A stretch of DNA of 64,000 nucleotides, from the NCBI GenBank assembly GCA_013822685.1, contig PNKV01000021.1, forward strand, positions 22,669 through 86,668, written 5' to 3'. Below the pieces are notes generated by a model. It saw only the letters and a list, made by a program, of their open reading frames with translations, made no database searches and was not told the origin of the DNA. Below, in pieces: positions 16,365 through 25,412 of the stretch (positions are counted from its first letter, which is position 1; each line of letters starts with the position of its first letter). This stretch comes from Leptothrix sp. (in: b-proteobacteria). GTDB taxonomy: Bacteria > Pseudomonadota > Gammaproteobacteria > Burkholderiales > Burkholderiaceae_C. Both the position numbers and the translations under genes were made by a program.

Positions 16365-19196
16365 TCAGCTGCTGAACGCGATGCGTTTGCCGGACCCAGG
16401 TGGCGTGCAGGTGTAAGTCACTTCCTGGCCGGGGACCGAGGCCAGCGAACGCAAGGCCGCATCACTGCGGCGCGCGCCATCGGCCGCCACGAAGGCCGAG
16501 CCCGCCACGTCGTACAGGTAGCCGCGCTTGGCGCCTGACTCGATCACCTGGGCCACCAGGTCGCACTCGGTCACGTTGCCGCCCAGCTCCTTGGACACGA
16601 AGGGTGCCCGGGCGCGCTGGATGAGCAGGTCGATGCGCGGGTTCACGGCCACATTGTTGTAAGACGCCAGCGTGACTTGCTGGCCCACGATGGGCGCCAG
16701 GTCACTGTCAAACGCGTGCATGTAGTCCGACACATCGCGGCGCGTGGCATCGGGGTTGATCAGCGGGAAGCCCGAGTTCAAGGTGGGCTGGAACACCCGG
16801 ACCGTGAAGAAGTGCGCCAGCAAGTCCACCGAGCCATCGTTGATGAAGCCATAGCCGCGGACCTGGGGCCCCATGAAGCCCGAACCGGGCGCGCTGGAGA
16901 AGGGCACCGCGGGCGTGCCGAAGCGGCCCACCTTGGTGTACATGTTGCGCAGGTGCGGGATCTTGAAGATTTGCGAGTTGCCCTCGAAGCTCTGGTCGCC
17001 ACCCGTGCCATACATGCCCTTGGCCGGATCCACGGTGTGGCAGCCATTGCAGTTGTTGCTGGGGGTGATCGAGGTGCCATCGGCCCGCAGGATCTTGAAG
17101 CCGTCCGAAGGGCGGTCGCCGAAGTAGAAGTCAAAGCCGCGCTTCTGGGCCGGGGTCAGCGAGTTGTCCAGGTTGCGGATCGGGTTGGGCGGCAATTGCA
17201 CCGCGAGCTGGAAGTCGGCAAAGGTCTGCATCTCGGCTTCGCTCATCGGGGCGGGGTTGCCCAGCAGGCCTTCAAACGCCACTGAGAAGTTCTTGAACGA
17301 CAGCTTGGTGTCCGTGGCCGAAGTGCCAAAGGCCCCCACGGCGCGGTCGCCACGCCAGTGCATGGCGCCTGCGTTGACCATGCCGCGCAGGGTTTGCGTG
17401 GTCATGGGGCCCTTCATGGGATGGAAGTCCTTGGGGTCGTCGCTGCCGTTGATCTTGTTCTTCACGCCGAAGATGATCTTGGCGATCGGGAAGGCGAGGT
17501 CCGAGGTGAACCTGCCGGGAATGGGGCTCTTCGTGACCAGGCCATCCGGGTCGCCCAGGTCCCAGGCCAGATCGTCGGCGTCGCCGAAGGTGTGGCAACT
17601 GGCGCACGATGCTTCGCCATTGGCCGATGAGCGCTGGGCGTCATACAAGAAGGGGCGGCCAGCGATGATGTTCGCCGGTTCGGGGTTGACCAGGGGGGCC
17701 TGGGCCACCTCGGTGCGCGTGGCCAGGTTCACCACCTTCACGGCGTTGTCGAAACGGGTCATCACATACATGCGGCCGCGTGCTTCATCCAGCACGACGC
17801 CGCTGGGGCCGCCACCACTCACGTTGATGTAGTTGGCGCTGGCGGTGCGCGGGTTGAAGGTGTTGGACTCCAGCTCGGCCGTGTCAAAGACACCGATGCG
17901 GCTGGAGCCATAGGCGGCCACGTACAGGGTGCGGCCATCCTTGGTCACGGCCATCTCCAGCGGGCTGGCCAGGCTGTAGTTCTTGGTGGTGGGGTCAAAG
18001 CCCGGGCTGGTGACCAGCTTGCTGTAGTCGATGTGCTTGTTCAAGTGGCGGGGCGACACGGTCGATCCGGAGATCACCGTCACGCGGGCCAAGGCCAGCT
18101 TGCCTTGCACGGTGCTGCCGCCATACTGGCCGGATCCCTCGAACCGGGTCATGTTGTTGGAGTCGGTGTTGCTCACGTACAGCGCGCCGGTCACGGGGTT
18201 GGTCACCATGTTGAACAGCACGGTGCCCACGTGGGGAAAGGCCACCTTCTCGGTCAGCGCATTGGCGTCGACGGCGAACACGTCCTTGTCGGGCAGGGTG
18301 AACTCGACGGCGTTGTTCCAGTTGCGGCCCACCTCGTCTTCCCAGCGCTTGGTGGCACGGTTGTACTTCACCAGCATGCCGGTCTTGGGGGCGGGCTTGC
18401 CTTCGGCATTGGTCTGCGGGCCCAGGCGGCCACCGGGCATGAGCTTGCCTTTGACAAAGCAGGGCATCTTCAAATCGAAGCTGTCGCAGATCACCTCTTC
18501 ATTGAGCGACGAGGTCTCGTTGCCCGACTTGAAGGCGGCCACGTAGACCGTGTTGCGGTCCGGGCTGACGGCCAGGGCGCGCGGCGTGTCGGCGAAGAAA
18601 CTCATGATGCGCAGGGGCACGCCCCCGACCGCGTAGCTGCCCACGCTGGCCGGGTTGAACACCCACACATCAGCGCGGCCGATGCTGGCGGTGGTCAGCT
18701 TGGGATCGCCCGCGCCAGGAATGCTGCGCAGTGACGGGTCCATGCGATGTTGGCCCCGGTGCGCGGTGGTGATGAAGGCTTTGGCCGGCGAGCCGGCGAA
18801 GACGATGTCACGCGGTTCGTCGCCCACCAGCAGGGTCTGCGTGACGCGCGGCGCGCCGTCCAGCTTGACGATGCTGACGCTGTCCGACAGGTGGTTGACC
18901 ACCCACACTTCGTTGTTGCTGCGCGCGGCCACGGCCACCGGCTCCAGCCCCACAGGGATGCGCGCGAACAACTGCAGGCCGCTGCTGGTGATGTTGAAGA
19001 CATCGAGCGTGTTGTTGGGCGTGTTCACGGCGAACAGCCGTGTGCCATCCGGCGACTGGGCCAGTGGGCGCACGTGGCCGCTCTCAAAGGCCAGGAAGGA
19101 GGGCGATGCGGCCTGGGCGCCAGACCCCAGCAGCGCGGTCGACAGGGCCGCGAACAGAAAGGTCTTGCGCAGCGTGCGGCGAATGGGGGTAGGCAT
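16365..19196 (-). CDS. Secreted beta-propeller / di-heme cytochrome c fusion
   Basis: A 943-residue exported protein with a Sec signal peptide (cleavage after GAQAA, near residue 29). The N-terminal half has repeated short beta motifs of the YVTN/YncE type (RLFAVNTPNNTLDVFN, NEVWVVNHLSDSVSIVKLD), suggesting a seven-bladed propeller. The C-terminal half is cytochrome-c-peroxidase/MauG-like with two haem sites, CASCH near residue 531 and CNGCH near residue 715, plus the downstream segment IPHLRNMYTKVGRFG. A periplasmic electron-transfer or peroxidase role is expected, with the propeller binding a partner or substrate. AAGGA precedes the ATG. No cognate dehydrogenase or maturation gene is adjacent. 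Confidence 0.85.
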   Translation of the reverse strand: MPTPIRRTLRKTFLFAALSTALLGSGAQAASPSFLAFESGHVRPLAQSPDGTRLFAVNTPNNTLDVFNITSSGLQLFARIPVGLEPVAVAARSNNEVWVVNHLSDSVSIVKLDGAPRVTQTLLVGDEPRDIVFAGSPAKAFITTAHRGQHRMDPSLRSIPGAGDPKLTTASIGRADVWVFNPASVGSYAVGGVPLRIMSFFADTPRALAVSPDRNTVYVAAFKSGNETSSLNEEVICDSFDLKMPCFVKGKLMPGGRLGPQTNAEGKPAPKTGMLVKYNRATKRWEDEVGRNWNNAVEFTLPDKDVFAVDANALTEKVAFPHVGTVLFNMVTNPVTGALYVSNTDSNNMTRFEGSGQYGGSTVQGKLALARVTVISGSTVSPRHLNKHIDYSKLVTSPGFDPTTKNYSLASPLEMAVTKDGRTLYVAAYGSSRIGVFDTAELESNTFNPRTASANYINVSGGGPSGVVLDEARGRMYVMTRFDNAVKVVNLATRTEVAQAPLVNPEPANIIAGRPFLYDAQRSSANGEASCASCHTFGDADDLAWDLGDPDGLVTKSPIPGRFTSDLAFPIAKIIFGVKNKINGSDDPKDFHPMKGPMTTQTLRGMVNAGAMHWRGDRAVGAFGTSATDTKLSFKNFSVAFEGLLGNPAPMSEAEMQTFADFQLAVQLPPNPIRNLDNSLTPAQKRGFDFYFGDRPSDGFKILRADGTSITPSNNCNGCHTVDPAKGMYGTGGDQSFEGNSQIFKIPHLRNMYTKVGRFGTPAVPFSSAPGSGFMGPQVRGYGFINDGSVDLLAHFFTVRVFQPTLNSGFPLINPDATRRDVSDYMHAFDSDLAPIVGQQVTLASYNNVAVNPRIDLLIQRARAPFVSKELGGNVTECDLVAQVIESGAKRGYLYDVAGSAFVAADGARRSDAALRSLASVPGQEVTYTCTPPGSGKRIAFSS

Positions 19197-19377
19197 GGAA
19201 AATCCTTGAGCTTGTACGGCAAAGCAGCCATGAGGTGCTTTGACTTTAGGCAGCGGCCAAGGCGCACGTAAGGGCGGGAAGCGCGGGGTTGTGGGCCCAA
19301 AATCACCCCGACCCCCTCAAGTGAGGAGGGGGAATCTCCTCGAAGTCATATAACGCGAATCGGGCAATCCCTAGTGT

Positions 19378-20070
19378 TCAGGATTGGGGTGCCAGGGGCA
19401 GCACTTGCTCGCCCACCACGAAAACCTGGCTGCCGGGATGGGCCGCAGGGTTGAGCGCGAAGCCCCCTGTGAATTCACCGAAGGCGGGCAAGGTCAGCAC
19501 ACCGTGGTTCAACCAGAAGGCGGGCAGGCGCAGGCTGTCGAAGCGGCTTCGCAATTGCAGCACCGGGTGCACGTGGCCGGCCAGGGTCAGCATGCCCGCA
19601 GGGCCCTGATCAGGCGGGTGGTGCACACCCTGCAGGCAGCCGTGAACATAGGGCTCGGTGCTTGACTGGATGTCGAACGAGGATTGGACCCGCCCGGCGT
19701 GCCAATCGTGGTTGCCTTCGATCACCAGGCACCGCACGTGCGGATGGCGCTGCCGCCATGCGCTCAAGGCCGCCAGGGTGCCACTGGCCTGGCTTTCACG
19801 CGCGTGCAGGAAATCGCCCAGCACGACCAGGTGCGTGGCCTGGCTGCGGTCCAGCGCCTGGGAAAGGCGGGCCAGGGTGCCGGTGGTGGTGCCCTGTGGC
19901 ACCGGCAGGCCGCGCGCGCGGAACACGGCGGCCTTGCCCAAGTGCACGTCGGCGATGAACAGGGTGCGGGTGGCGGGGTCAAAGGCCGCGCGTTCGGGCA
20001 TCAACTGCAGGCTGAGCCGCGTGGGCAAGCCTGGTGGCCAGTTCAGCGTGTGTTCAAGGTGTGGGGGCAT
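19378..20070 (-). CDS. pdeM: Ligase-associated DNA repair phosphoesterase PdeM
   Basis: A 230-residue calcineurin-like metallophosphoesterase. The metal motifs are D41-x-H43 (IADVHLGK), G84-D85 (LGDFLHAR), GNHD (118-121) and GHVHP (164-168). The position as last gene of the exonuclease-ligase-helicase operon, 4 bases after the helicase stop, identifies it as PdeM. The family member is a Mn-dependent phosphodiesterase thought to process DNA or RNA ends during repair. Only 181 bases separate its end from the cytochrome gene on the same strand, and no T-rich terminator was found there. Confidence 0.92.
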   Translation of the reverse strand: MPPHLEHTLNWPPGLPTRLSLQLMPERAAFDPATRTLFIADVHLGKAAVFRARGLPVPQGTTTGTLARLSQALDRSQATHLVVLGDFLHARESQASGTLAALSAWRQRHPHVRCLVIEGNHDWHAGRVQSSFDIQSSTEPYVHGCLQGVHHPPDQGPAGMLTLAGHVHPVLQLRSRFDSLRLPAFWLNHGVLTLPAFGEFTGGFALNPAAHPGSQVFVVGEQVLPLAPQS

Positions 20071-20074
20071 GGGC

Positions 20075-22516
20075 TCAAGTCTGGCTGGCCTGCTTGTTCA
20101 ACTCGGCCAGCAGTTGCTGGATGCGGTCTTGCAGCTTGTGCGTGCTCAGGCGTTCGCGCAGGCGCTCTACCAGCAGAGGAAAGGAAAACGGTGTCCACCG
20201 CTTCAAGGTCTTCACCTTCCAGCGCTTGGTTTGCAAGGATCGCAGCACGTCTTCCAGCCGGTCCAGCTCATATTCTTGCTTGAGCACCTCGCGCTCGGCC
20301 TGGGTCAGCAACAGGTTGCCGGGGTCGTACTTGCGGAACACCTCGAAGAACAGGCTGCTGGAGGCCTGGATCTGCTTGTTGCTTTTGGGCGCGCCCGGAA
20401 AGCCGGGGAAGACCAGCCCCGACACCCGGGCGATCTCGCGAAAGCGCCGCTGCGACAACTCGGCCGCGTTCAGGCTGCCCAGCACATCGTGCAGCAGGTT
20501 CTCCGTGCTGAGCAGTGACGGCAGCAGGTGCGGGTCCACGGGCTCGGTGCTCAGGAGCTCGATGCCATAGTCGTTGAAGGAGATCGAGAAAGTGCGCGGT
20601 GCGATCTGGCCAAAGCGGTAGGCCCACAGCGTGGCCAGGGCCAGGTTCACCTGCCTGCCAGCGAAGGGGTAGACGTAGAGGTGGTGGCCTTCGCGCGACT
20701 TCAGGCTTTCAACCAGCACGGTGCCGGGCGTGGGCAGGGACGACCAGCGTTGCTGCACGGCCAGCAAGGGCAGCAGCGCGTGGATCTCTGGCGGGTGCGG
20801 GCCGTCTTCGGCTTGCGAGGCGAAGTCGGCCAGCTCTTCCAGCATCGCGTGCGCCAGCTCGGACGACATCGGCATCTTGCCCCCGTTCCAGCGTGGCACG
20901 GCGGGCCGTTGGCCCTTGGCCAGGCGAACGAAAGCGGTCATGTCGTGCACCTTGACCAGCTCCAGCAAACGGCCGGCGAACAGAAAGCAATCGCGTGGGC
21001 GCAGGCGGGCGATGAAGCTCTCTTCCACGGTGCCCAGCACGGGGCCGCGCAGATAAGAGACCTTGAGGTTGGCATCGCTCACGATGGTGCCCACCGACAT
21101 GCGGTGGCGTCGTGCCAGTTGCGCGTTGACAAGGTGGTAGAGGCCGTGCTCGTCGGCCTCGATGCGGCGGTAATCGGGGTAGGCCTGCAGCGAATCGCCA
21201 CCGCGCCCGGCAAAGTCCAGCACCCAGGTCCATTCCTCGGGCGTGAGGTGTTGGTAGGCGTGCGTGGTGCGCACTTCATCAAACAGCGACTGGCTGTCGA
21301 AGCCACCGCCCAGGGCCACGGTGACCACGTGCTGAACCAGCACGTCAAAGGGTTTGTCGGGGCTGGTGCGTGCCTCGATGTGCCCTTGCTGAACAGCGCG
21401 GCGCGCGGCGGCGGCTTCCAGCAGCTCGATGCTGTGCGTGGGGACCAGCGTAATGCGCGAGGGTTGCCCCGGCGCGTGGCCTGAGCGGCCGGCGCGTTGC
21501 AGCAAGCGGGCCACGCCCTTGGCCGAACCGATTTGCAGCACGCGCTCCACCGGCGAGAAGTCCACACCCAGGTCCAAACTGGAAGTGGCCACCACGGCCT
21601 TCAAGGTGCCAGCCTTGAGCCCGGCCTCGACCCACTCGCGCACACCGCGGTCCAATGAGCCGTGGTGCAGGGCGATCAGGCCGGACCAATCGGGCCGCGC
21701 CTCCAGCAGGGCCTGGTACCAAAGCTCCGCCTGTGATCGCGTGTTGGTGAAGACCAGGCTGTTGCGGCTGGCCTCGATCTCACGGGCCACGACGGGCACC
21801 ATGCGCAGGCCCAGGTGGCCGGCCCAGGGAAAGCGCTGCACTTCGTCGGGCAACAGCGTGTCGATCGTGAGGGCCTTGGGCAGTTGGCCTTGCACGATGC
21901 GGCCTGTGGGGCCTGTCAAGGTGTCGCGTGCCTCGGGCAGGTTGCCCAAGGTGGCCGACAAGCCCCACACCATCAGTTGGGGATTCCATTGCCGCAAGCG
22001 GGCCAGGGCCAGCTGCACCTGCACGCCGCGCTTGTTGGCGATGAGTTCGTGCCATTCGTCGACCACGACCAGTTGCACGCTGCCCAGTTGCTGGGCGGCC
22101 TCGGTCTGGGTGAGCAACAGGCTCAGGCTTTCAGGCGTGGTGACCAGGGCAGTGGGCAGGCGCTTGGCTTGCCGCGCCCGGGCCGCGCTGCTGGTGTCGC
22201 CGGTGCGCATCTCCAGTGTCCATCGGGGCGCCAGCTCAGGCAGCGGTGCGAGCAAGGCCGTCAAGGTGTCCGAGGCCAGGGCGCGCATCGGGGTGATCCA
22301 CAGGGCGGTGAGCGGTGGCGCACCCCGGGTATTGGCGGTGGCCGATGCCAGGGCTTGCAGGGCGCCCAGCCACACCGCGTAGGTCTTGCCCGCGCCCGTG
22401 GTGGCGTGCAGCAAGCCGTTGTCACCTTGGGCCATGGCCTGCCACACCTCGGTCTGGAACGCGAACGGCGCCCAGCCTTTGCCTGCGAGCCATGACGCGG
22501 CCAGGCCCTGGCTCAT
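20075..22516 (-). CDS. Ligase-associated DNA repair DExH helicase (Lhr-core type)
   Basis: An 813-residue superfamily 2 3'-to-5' helicase of the Lhr-core type. Walker A is ATTGAGKT (38-45), the DExH box is DEWH (153-156), motif III is GLSATLGN and motif VI lies around [15 protein letters not shown] longer frame exists upstream, but the ATG at 22516 overlaps the ligase stop codon (ATGA) and starts at the conserved region. The large C-terminal part carries the winged-helix and Lhr-specific domains. By family it translocates on single-stranded DNA and unwinds DNA or RNA:DNA hybrids with its ligase, exonuclease and PdeM partners, all encoded here in one operon. Confidence 0.93.
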   Translation of the reverse strand: MSQGLAASWLAGKGWAPFAFQTEVWQAMAQGDNGLLHATTGAGKTYAVWLGALQALASATANTRGAPPLTALWITPMRALASDTLTALLAPLPELAPRWTLEMRTGDTSSAARARQAKRLPTALVTTPESLSLLLTQTEAAQQLGSVQLVVVDEWHELIANKRGVQVQLALARLRQWNPQLMVWGLSATLGNLPEARDTLTGPTGRIVQGQLPKALTIDTLLPDEVQRFPWAGHLGLRMVPVVAREIEASRNSLVFTNTRSQAELWYQALLEARPDWSGLIALHHGSLDRGVREWVEAGLKAGTLKAVVATSSLDLGVDFSPVERVLQIGSAKGVARLLQRAGRSGHAPGQPSRITLVPTHSIELLEAAAARRAVQQGHIEARTSPDKPFDVLVQHVVTVALGGGFDSQSLFDEVRTTHAYQHLTPEEWTWVLDFAGRGGDSLQAYPDYRRIEADEHGLYHLVNAQLARRHRMSVGTIVSDANLKVSYLRGPVLGTVEESFIARLRPRDCFLFAGRLLELVKVHDMTAFVRLAKGQRPAVPRWNGGKMPMSSELAHAMLEELADFASQAEDGPHPPEIHALLPLLAVQQRWSSLPTPGTVLVESLKSREGHHLYVYPFAGRQVNLALATLWAYRFGQIAPRTFSISFNDYGIELLSTEPVDPHLLPSLLSTENLLHDVLGSLNAAELSQRRFREIARVSGLVFPGFPGAPKSNKQIQASSSLFFEVFRKYDPGNLLLTQAEREVLKQEYELDRLEDVLRSLQTKRWKVKTLKRWTPFSFPLLVERLRERLSTHKLQDRIQQLLAELNKQASQT

Positions 22517-24195
22517 GCGGCCTTGGCGTCCGGGGTGGGGATCAGGGCGCGCAAGTTGGCCAAGGTGTCGGCCTCTTTCACGGGCTTGTCCCAGCGCAGC
22601 CGCAGCATGCGCGGAAAGCGCACGGCCAGGCCGCATTTGTGGCGGCTGGAGGCCTGGATGCCTTCAAAGCCCAGCTCGACCACCAGCGTGGGCGTGACGC
22701 TGCGCACCGGGCCGAACTTCTCGATGGTGGTCTGGCGGATGCGCTGGTCCACCTGCCGCATCTCTTCGTCGGTGAGGCCGGAGTAGGCCTTGGCGAAAGG
22801 CACCAGGCGGTCCTCGTCCCACACCGCGAAGGTGTAGTCGGTGTAGAGGTTGGCGCGCCGGCCGTGGCCGCTTTGCGCGTAGATCAGCACGGCATCGATG
22901 GTGAAAGGGTCGACCTTCCATTTCCACCACAGGCCAACGTCCTTGGTGCGGCCGGTGCCATACAGGCTGTCGCGGCGCTTGAGCATGAAGCCTTCCACAC
23001 CGCGGCTTCGCGATTCTTCGCGCCACTCGGCCAGGGTGGCCCAATCAGGGGCCGTGACCAGGGGCGAGAGCTGAAGCGGTGCCAGCGGCGCGGGCAGGAT
23101 GTGCGGCTCGGTGGGGGCTTCCAGCGGCAGGTCGGTTTGCGGCAAAGTGGGGGCGGTGATCAGTGCATCCAGCTGCTCGCGCCGCCGCCATTGCGGCCAG
23201 GCCCGGCAGTCTTCGCCTTGGTACTCCAGCAGGTCGTAGGCCAGGAAGGCCACCGGGCATTCGGCCAGGATGGCTTTGCTCAAGGTCTTGCGGCCAATGC
23301 GTTTTTGCAGGGCCGCGAAAGGTTGCACATGGCCCTCTTTCCAGACCACGATCTCGCCGTCGACCACGGTGTCGTCGGGCAGGACCAGGGCCATCGAATC
23401 CAGTTCAGGGAAGCGGCCATTGAGCAGGTCTTCGCCACGCGACCACAGCCATGATTCGGCGCCCCGCTTGATGAACTGCGCGCGGATGCCGTCCCACTTC
23501 CATTCGACCAGCCAATCCTCGATCGGGCCCAGGCTCTCGACTGGGGCTTGCAGCGGGTGGGCCAGGAAGAAGGGGTAAGGCTGGCCCGAGGCCTGCGAGG
23601 GCGATTCGGGGTCGGACAAGGCTTCATAGCGCGCGGCCGTGGGCAGGTGCTGCTTGTCGGTGTAGCCCATCAGGCGCTGCGCCAGGTGCTTGGCGTCCAG
23701 GCCCGTCACCTGGGCCAGCGCGCGCAGCACCAGGTTGCGCGCCACGCCCACGCGGAAGCCGCCGCCAATGAGTTTGGTGAGCAGGAATCGGCCCGGCGTG
23801 TCCAGCTCGTCCCAATAGCCTTGCAGGGCGGCCATGGTCGATGCGGGCTCGCGGCCGCGCAAGGACAGCAGGCGCTCTTCCATCCAGCGGTGCAGGGCCA
23901 CATCGGTCACTTGCTCGGCGGGCGGCAGGATGTGGGCGATGGTCTCGGCCAGGTCGCCGACCACGTCGTAGCTTTCGTCGAACAGCCATTCGGGGATGCG
24001 GGCGTGCTCGCGCGCCGCGGCGCGGATCACGCCCGTGGGCACGGTTTGCCGGGGCTTGCCGCCCGCCAGGAAGTACAAGGCCCAGGCCGCATCGGCCGCG
24101 GGGGCGCTTTGGAAGTAGGCGACCAAAGCCTGGGTCTTGGCCGTGGTGGAGGTGCTGCTGTCCAGGGCTTCGAACAACTGGGCGAAGCGCTTCAT
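22513..24195 (-). CDS. ATP-dependent DNA ligase (repair-associated)
   Basis: A 560-residue ATP-dependent ligase with an N-terminal DNA-binding domain (about 1-200), the nucleotidyl-transfer lysine K233 in motif I (EWKWDG), [10 protein letters not shown] for motif [12 protein letters not shown] for motif IV and [12 protein letters not shown] for motif V. The C-terminal OB-fold ends near residue 540. The start overlaps the exonuclease stop (ATGA at 24192-24195). This bacterial ligase group is distinct from the replicative NAD-dependent LigA and from LigD: no polymerase or Ku gene is nearby. Its role is joining nicks or ends produced by the operon partners. Confidence 0.93.
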   Translation of the reverse strand: MKRFAQLFEALDSSTSTTAKTQALVAYFQSAPAADAAWALYFLAGGKPRQTVPTGVIRAAAREHARIPEWLFDESYDVVGDLAETIAHILPPAEQVTDVALHRWMEERLLSLRGREPASTMAALQGYWDELDTPGRFLLTKLIGGGFRVGVARNLVLRALAQVTGLDAKHLAQRLMGYTDKQHLPTAARYEALSDPESPSQASGQPYPFFLAHPLQAPVESLGPIEDWLVEWKWDGIRAQFIKRGAESWLWSRGEDLLNGRFPELDSMALVLPDDTVVDGEIVVWKEGHVQPFAALQKRIGRKTLSKAILAECPVAFLAYDLLEYQGEDCRAWPQWRRREQLDALITAPTLPQTDLPLEAPTEPHILPAPLAPLQLSPLVTAPDWATLAEWREESRSRGVEGFMLKRRDSLYGTGRTKDVGLWWKWKVDPFTIDAVLIYAQSGHGRRANLYTDYTFAVWDEDRLVPFAKAYSGLTDEEMRQVDQRIRQTTIEKFGPVRSVTPTLVVELGFEGIQASSRHKCGLAVRFPRMLRLRWDKPVKEADTLANLRALIPTPDAKAA

Positions 24196-25232
24196 GGCGG
24201 CGTCTCCGCCACGGGCGTGGGTGCTTCGTTTTCCTCAGCCTCGTCGCCGTACTCGGTCTTGAAGGCCCCGGCCTGCAAGCCCTGCTCGCCAAAGTAGCGC
24301 ACCAAGGGTTCCACATAGCCATGCGTCACGATCACGCGGGGCGCTCTTGTGGCCTGCACAGCCTCCAGCAGGCCCGGCCAATCGGCGTGGTCGGACAGCA
24401 CGAAGCCCCGGTCCAGGCCCCGGCGCCGGCGCGTGCCGCGCAGCTGCATCCAGCCCGAAGCGAAGGCGTCGCTGTGGTCGCCGAAGCGTTTGGTCCAGCC
24501 GCTGCCTTGGGCCGAGGGCGGCGCCAGCACCAGGGATGTTTTCAGATCCGCGGGCGAGGTGTCCAGCACCGACTGCGTGGCAGGCAAGGGCACGCCGCTG
24601 GCCCGGTAGGCGTCGTTCATCAGCGTCATCGCGCCATGGGCCACGATGGGCCCGATCGACGGGTCGATGCCTGCCAGCACGCGCTGCGCCTTGCCAAATG
24701 AATACGCGTACAGCACCGAAGGCCGGCCCGCCTGGGCATTGGCCCGCCACCAGGCATTGATGTCGTCGAACACCTGCTGCTGCGCTTGCCAGCGGAACAC
24801 GGGCAGGCCAAAGGTGGATTCGGTGATGAAGACATCGCAGCGAACCGGCTCGAACGGCGCGCAGGTGGCGTCCGGCCCGGTTTTGTAATCGCCCGAGGCC
24901 ACCCACACGCGGCCTTCGTGCTCCAGGCGCACCTGGGCCGAGCCCAGCACATGGCCGGCAGGGTGAAACGACACGCGCACACCGCGGTGCGTGATGGCCT
25001 GGCCATAAGGCAGGCTTTGCAAGGGGATGTCCGCGCCCAAGCGCGCTTGCAGCACCAAGCGCCCTTGCTCGGGCGCCAGGTAGTGCGCGTGCCCCATGCG
25101 CGCGTGGTCGCCGTGGGCATGGGTGATCAAGGCGTGGGACACCGGCTTCCACGGGTCGATGTAGAAATCCCCGGGTGGGCAATACAGGCCTTGGGGTCGG
25201 GCCACCACCAGATCATTGTCGGAATCGGCCAT
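24192..25232 (-). CDS. Ligase-associated DNA repair exonuclease (metallo-beta-lactamase fold)
   Basis: A 346-residue metallo-beta-lactamase/beta-CASP-like nuclease related to the SNM1/Artemis group. The metal motif is HAHGDH (38-43), with HPAGHVLGSAQ and ASGDYKTG further on, and LSDHADWPGL and VTHGY in the C-terminal half. It is the first gene of the four-gene repair operon and diverges from the FtsH-like gene across 180 bases. I found no CTGT-N8-ACAG LexA box there, so the operon is probably not under the same SOS control as the helicase operon at 12.3 kb. The Shine-Dalgarno before the ATG is weak. Confidence 0.92.
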   Translation of the reverse strand: MADSDNDLVVARPQGLYCPPGDFYIDPWKPVSHALITHAHGDHARMGHAHYLAPEQGRLVLQARLGADIPLQSLPYGQAITHRGVRVSFHPAGHVLGSAQVRLEHEGRVWVASGDYKTGPDATCAPFEPVRCDVFITESTFGLPVFRWQAQQQVFDDINAWWRANAQAGRPSVLYAYSFGKAQRVLAGIDPSIGPIVAHGAMTLMNDAYRASGVPLPATQSVLDTSPADLKTSLVLAPPSAQGSGWTKRFGDHSDAFASGWMQLRGTRRRRGLDRGFVLSDHADWPGLLEAVQATRAPRVIVTHGYVEPLVRYFGEQGLQAGAFKTEYGDEAEENEAPTPVAETPP

Positions 25233-25412
25233 CGGGTTTGGGGTTGGGTGCTGCGGGCGGTAATAGTGCTCAGCTCAAGGGTAGCAAACGGTGTGCGCAT
25301 GATTTTCAGGCGCATCTACGGGGATTTGTTGGCGCAACTCGGGCCTTCGCTTTTCGGCACTTGGCCGACACTGAGCGTTGCCCCCTTTTTTGTCCGTCTT
25401 TGCAAGCCTGCC

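Noticed and set aside
19312..19332. CCCCCTC/GAGGGGG dyad after pdeM, a possible terminator
   Set aside because: No T run follows on either strand, and the sequence is a simple G/C run that could pair by chance.
24786..25412. N-terminal extension of the FtsH-like protein by about 209 codons
   Set aside because: The extension lies opposite the exonuclease gene and has no family similarity; FtsH starts with its membrane helix at 25413.
25233..25412. Search for a LexA box in front of the ligase-associated repair operon
   Set aside because: No CTGT-N8-ACAG match in the 180-base divergent region.
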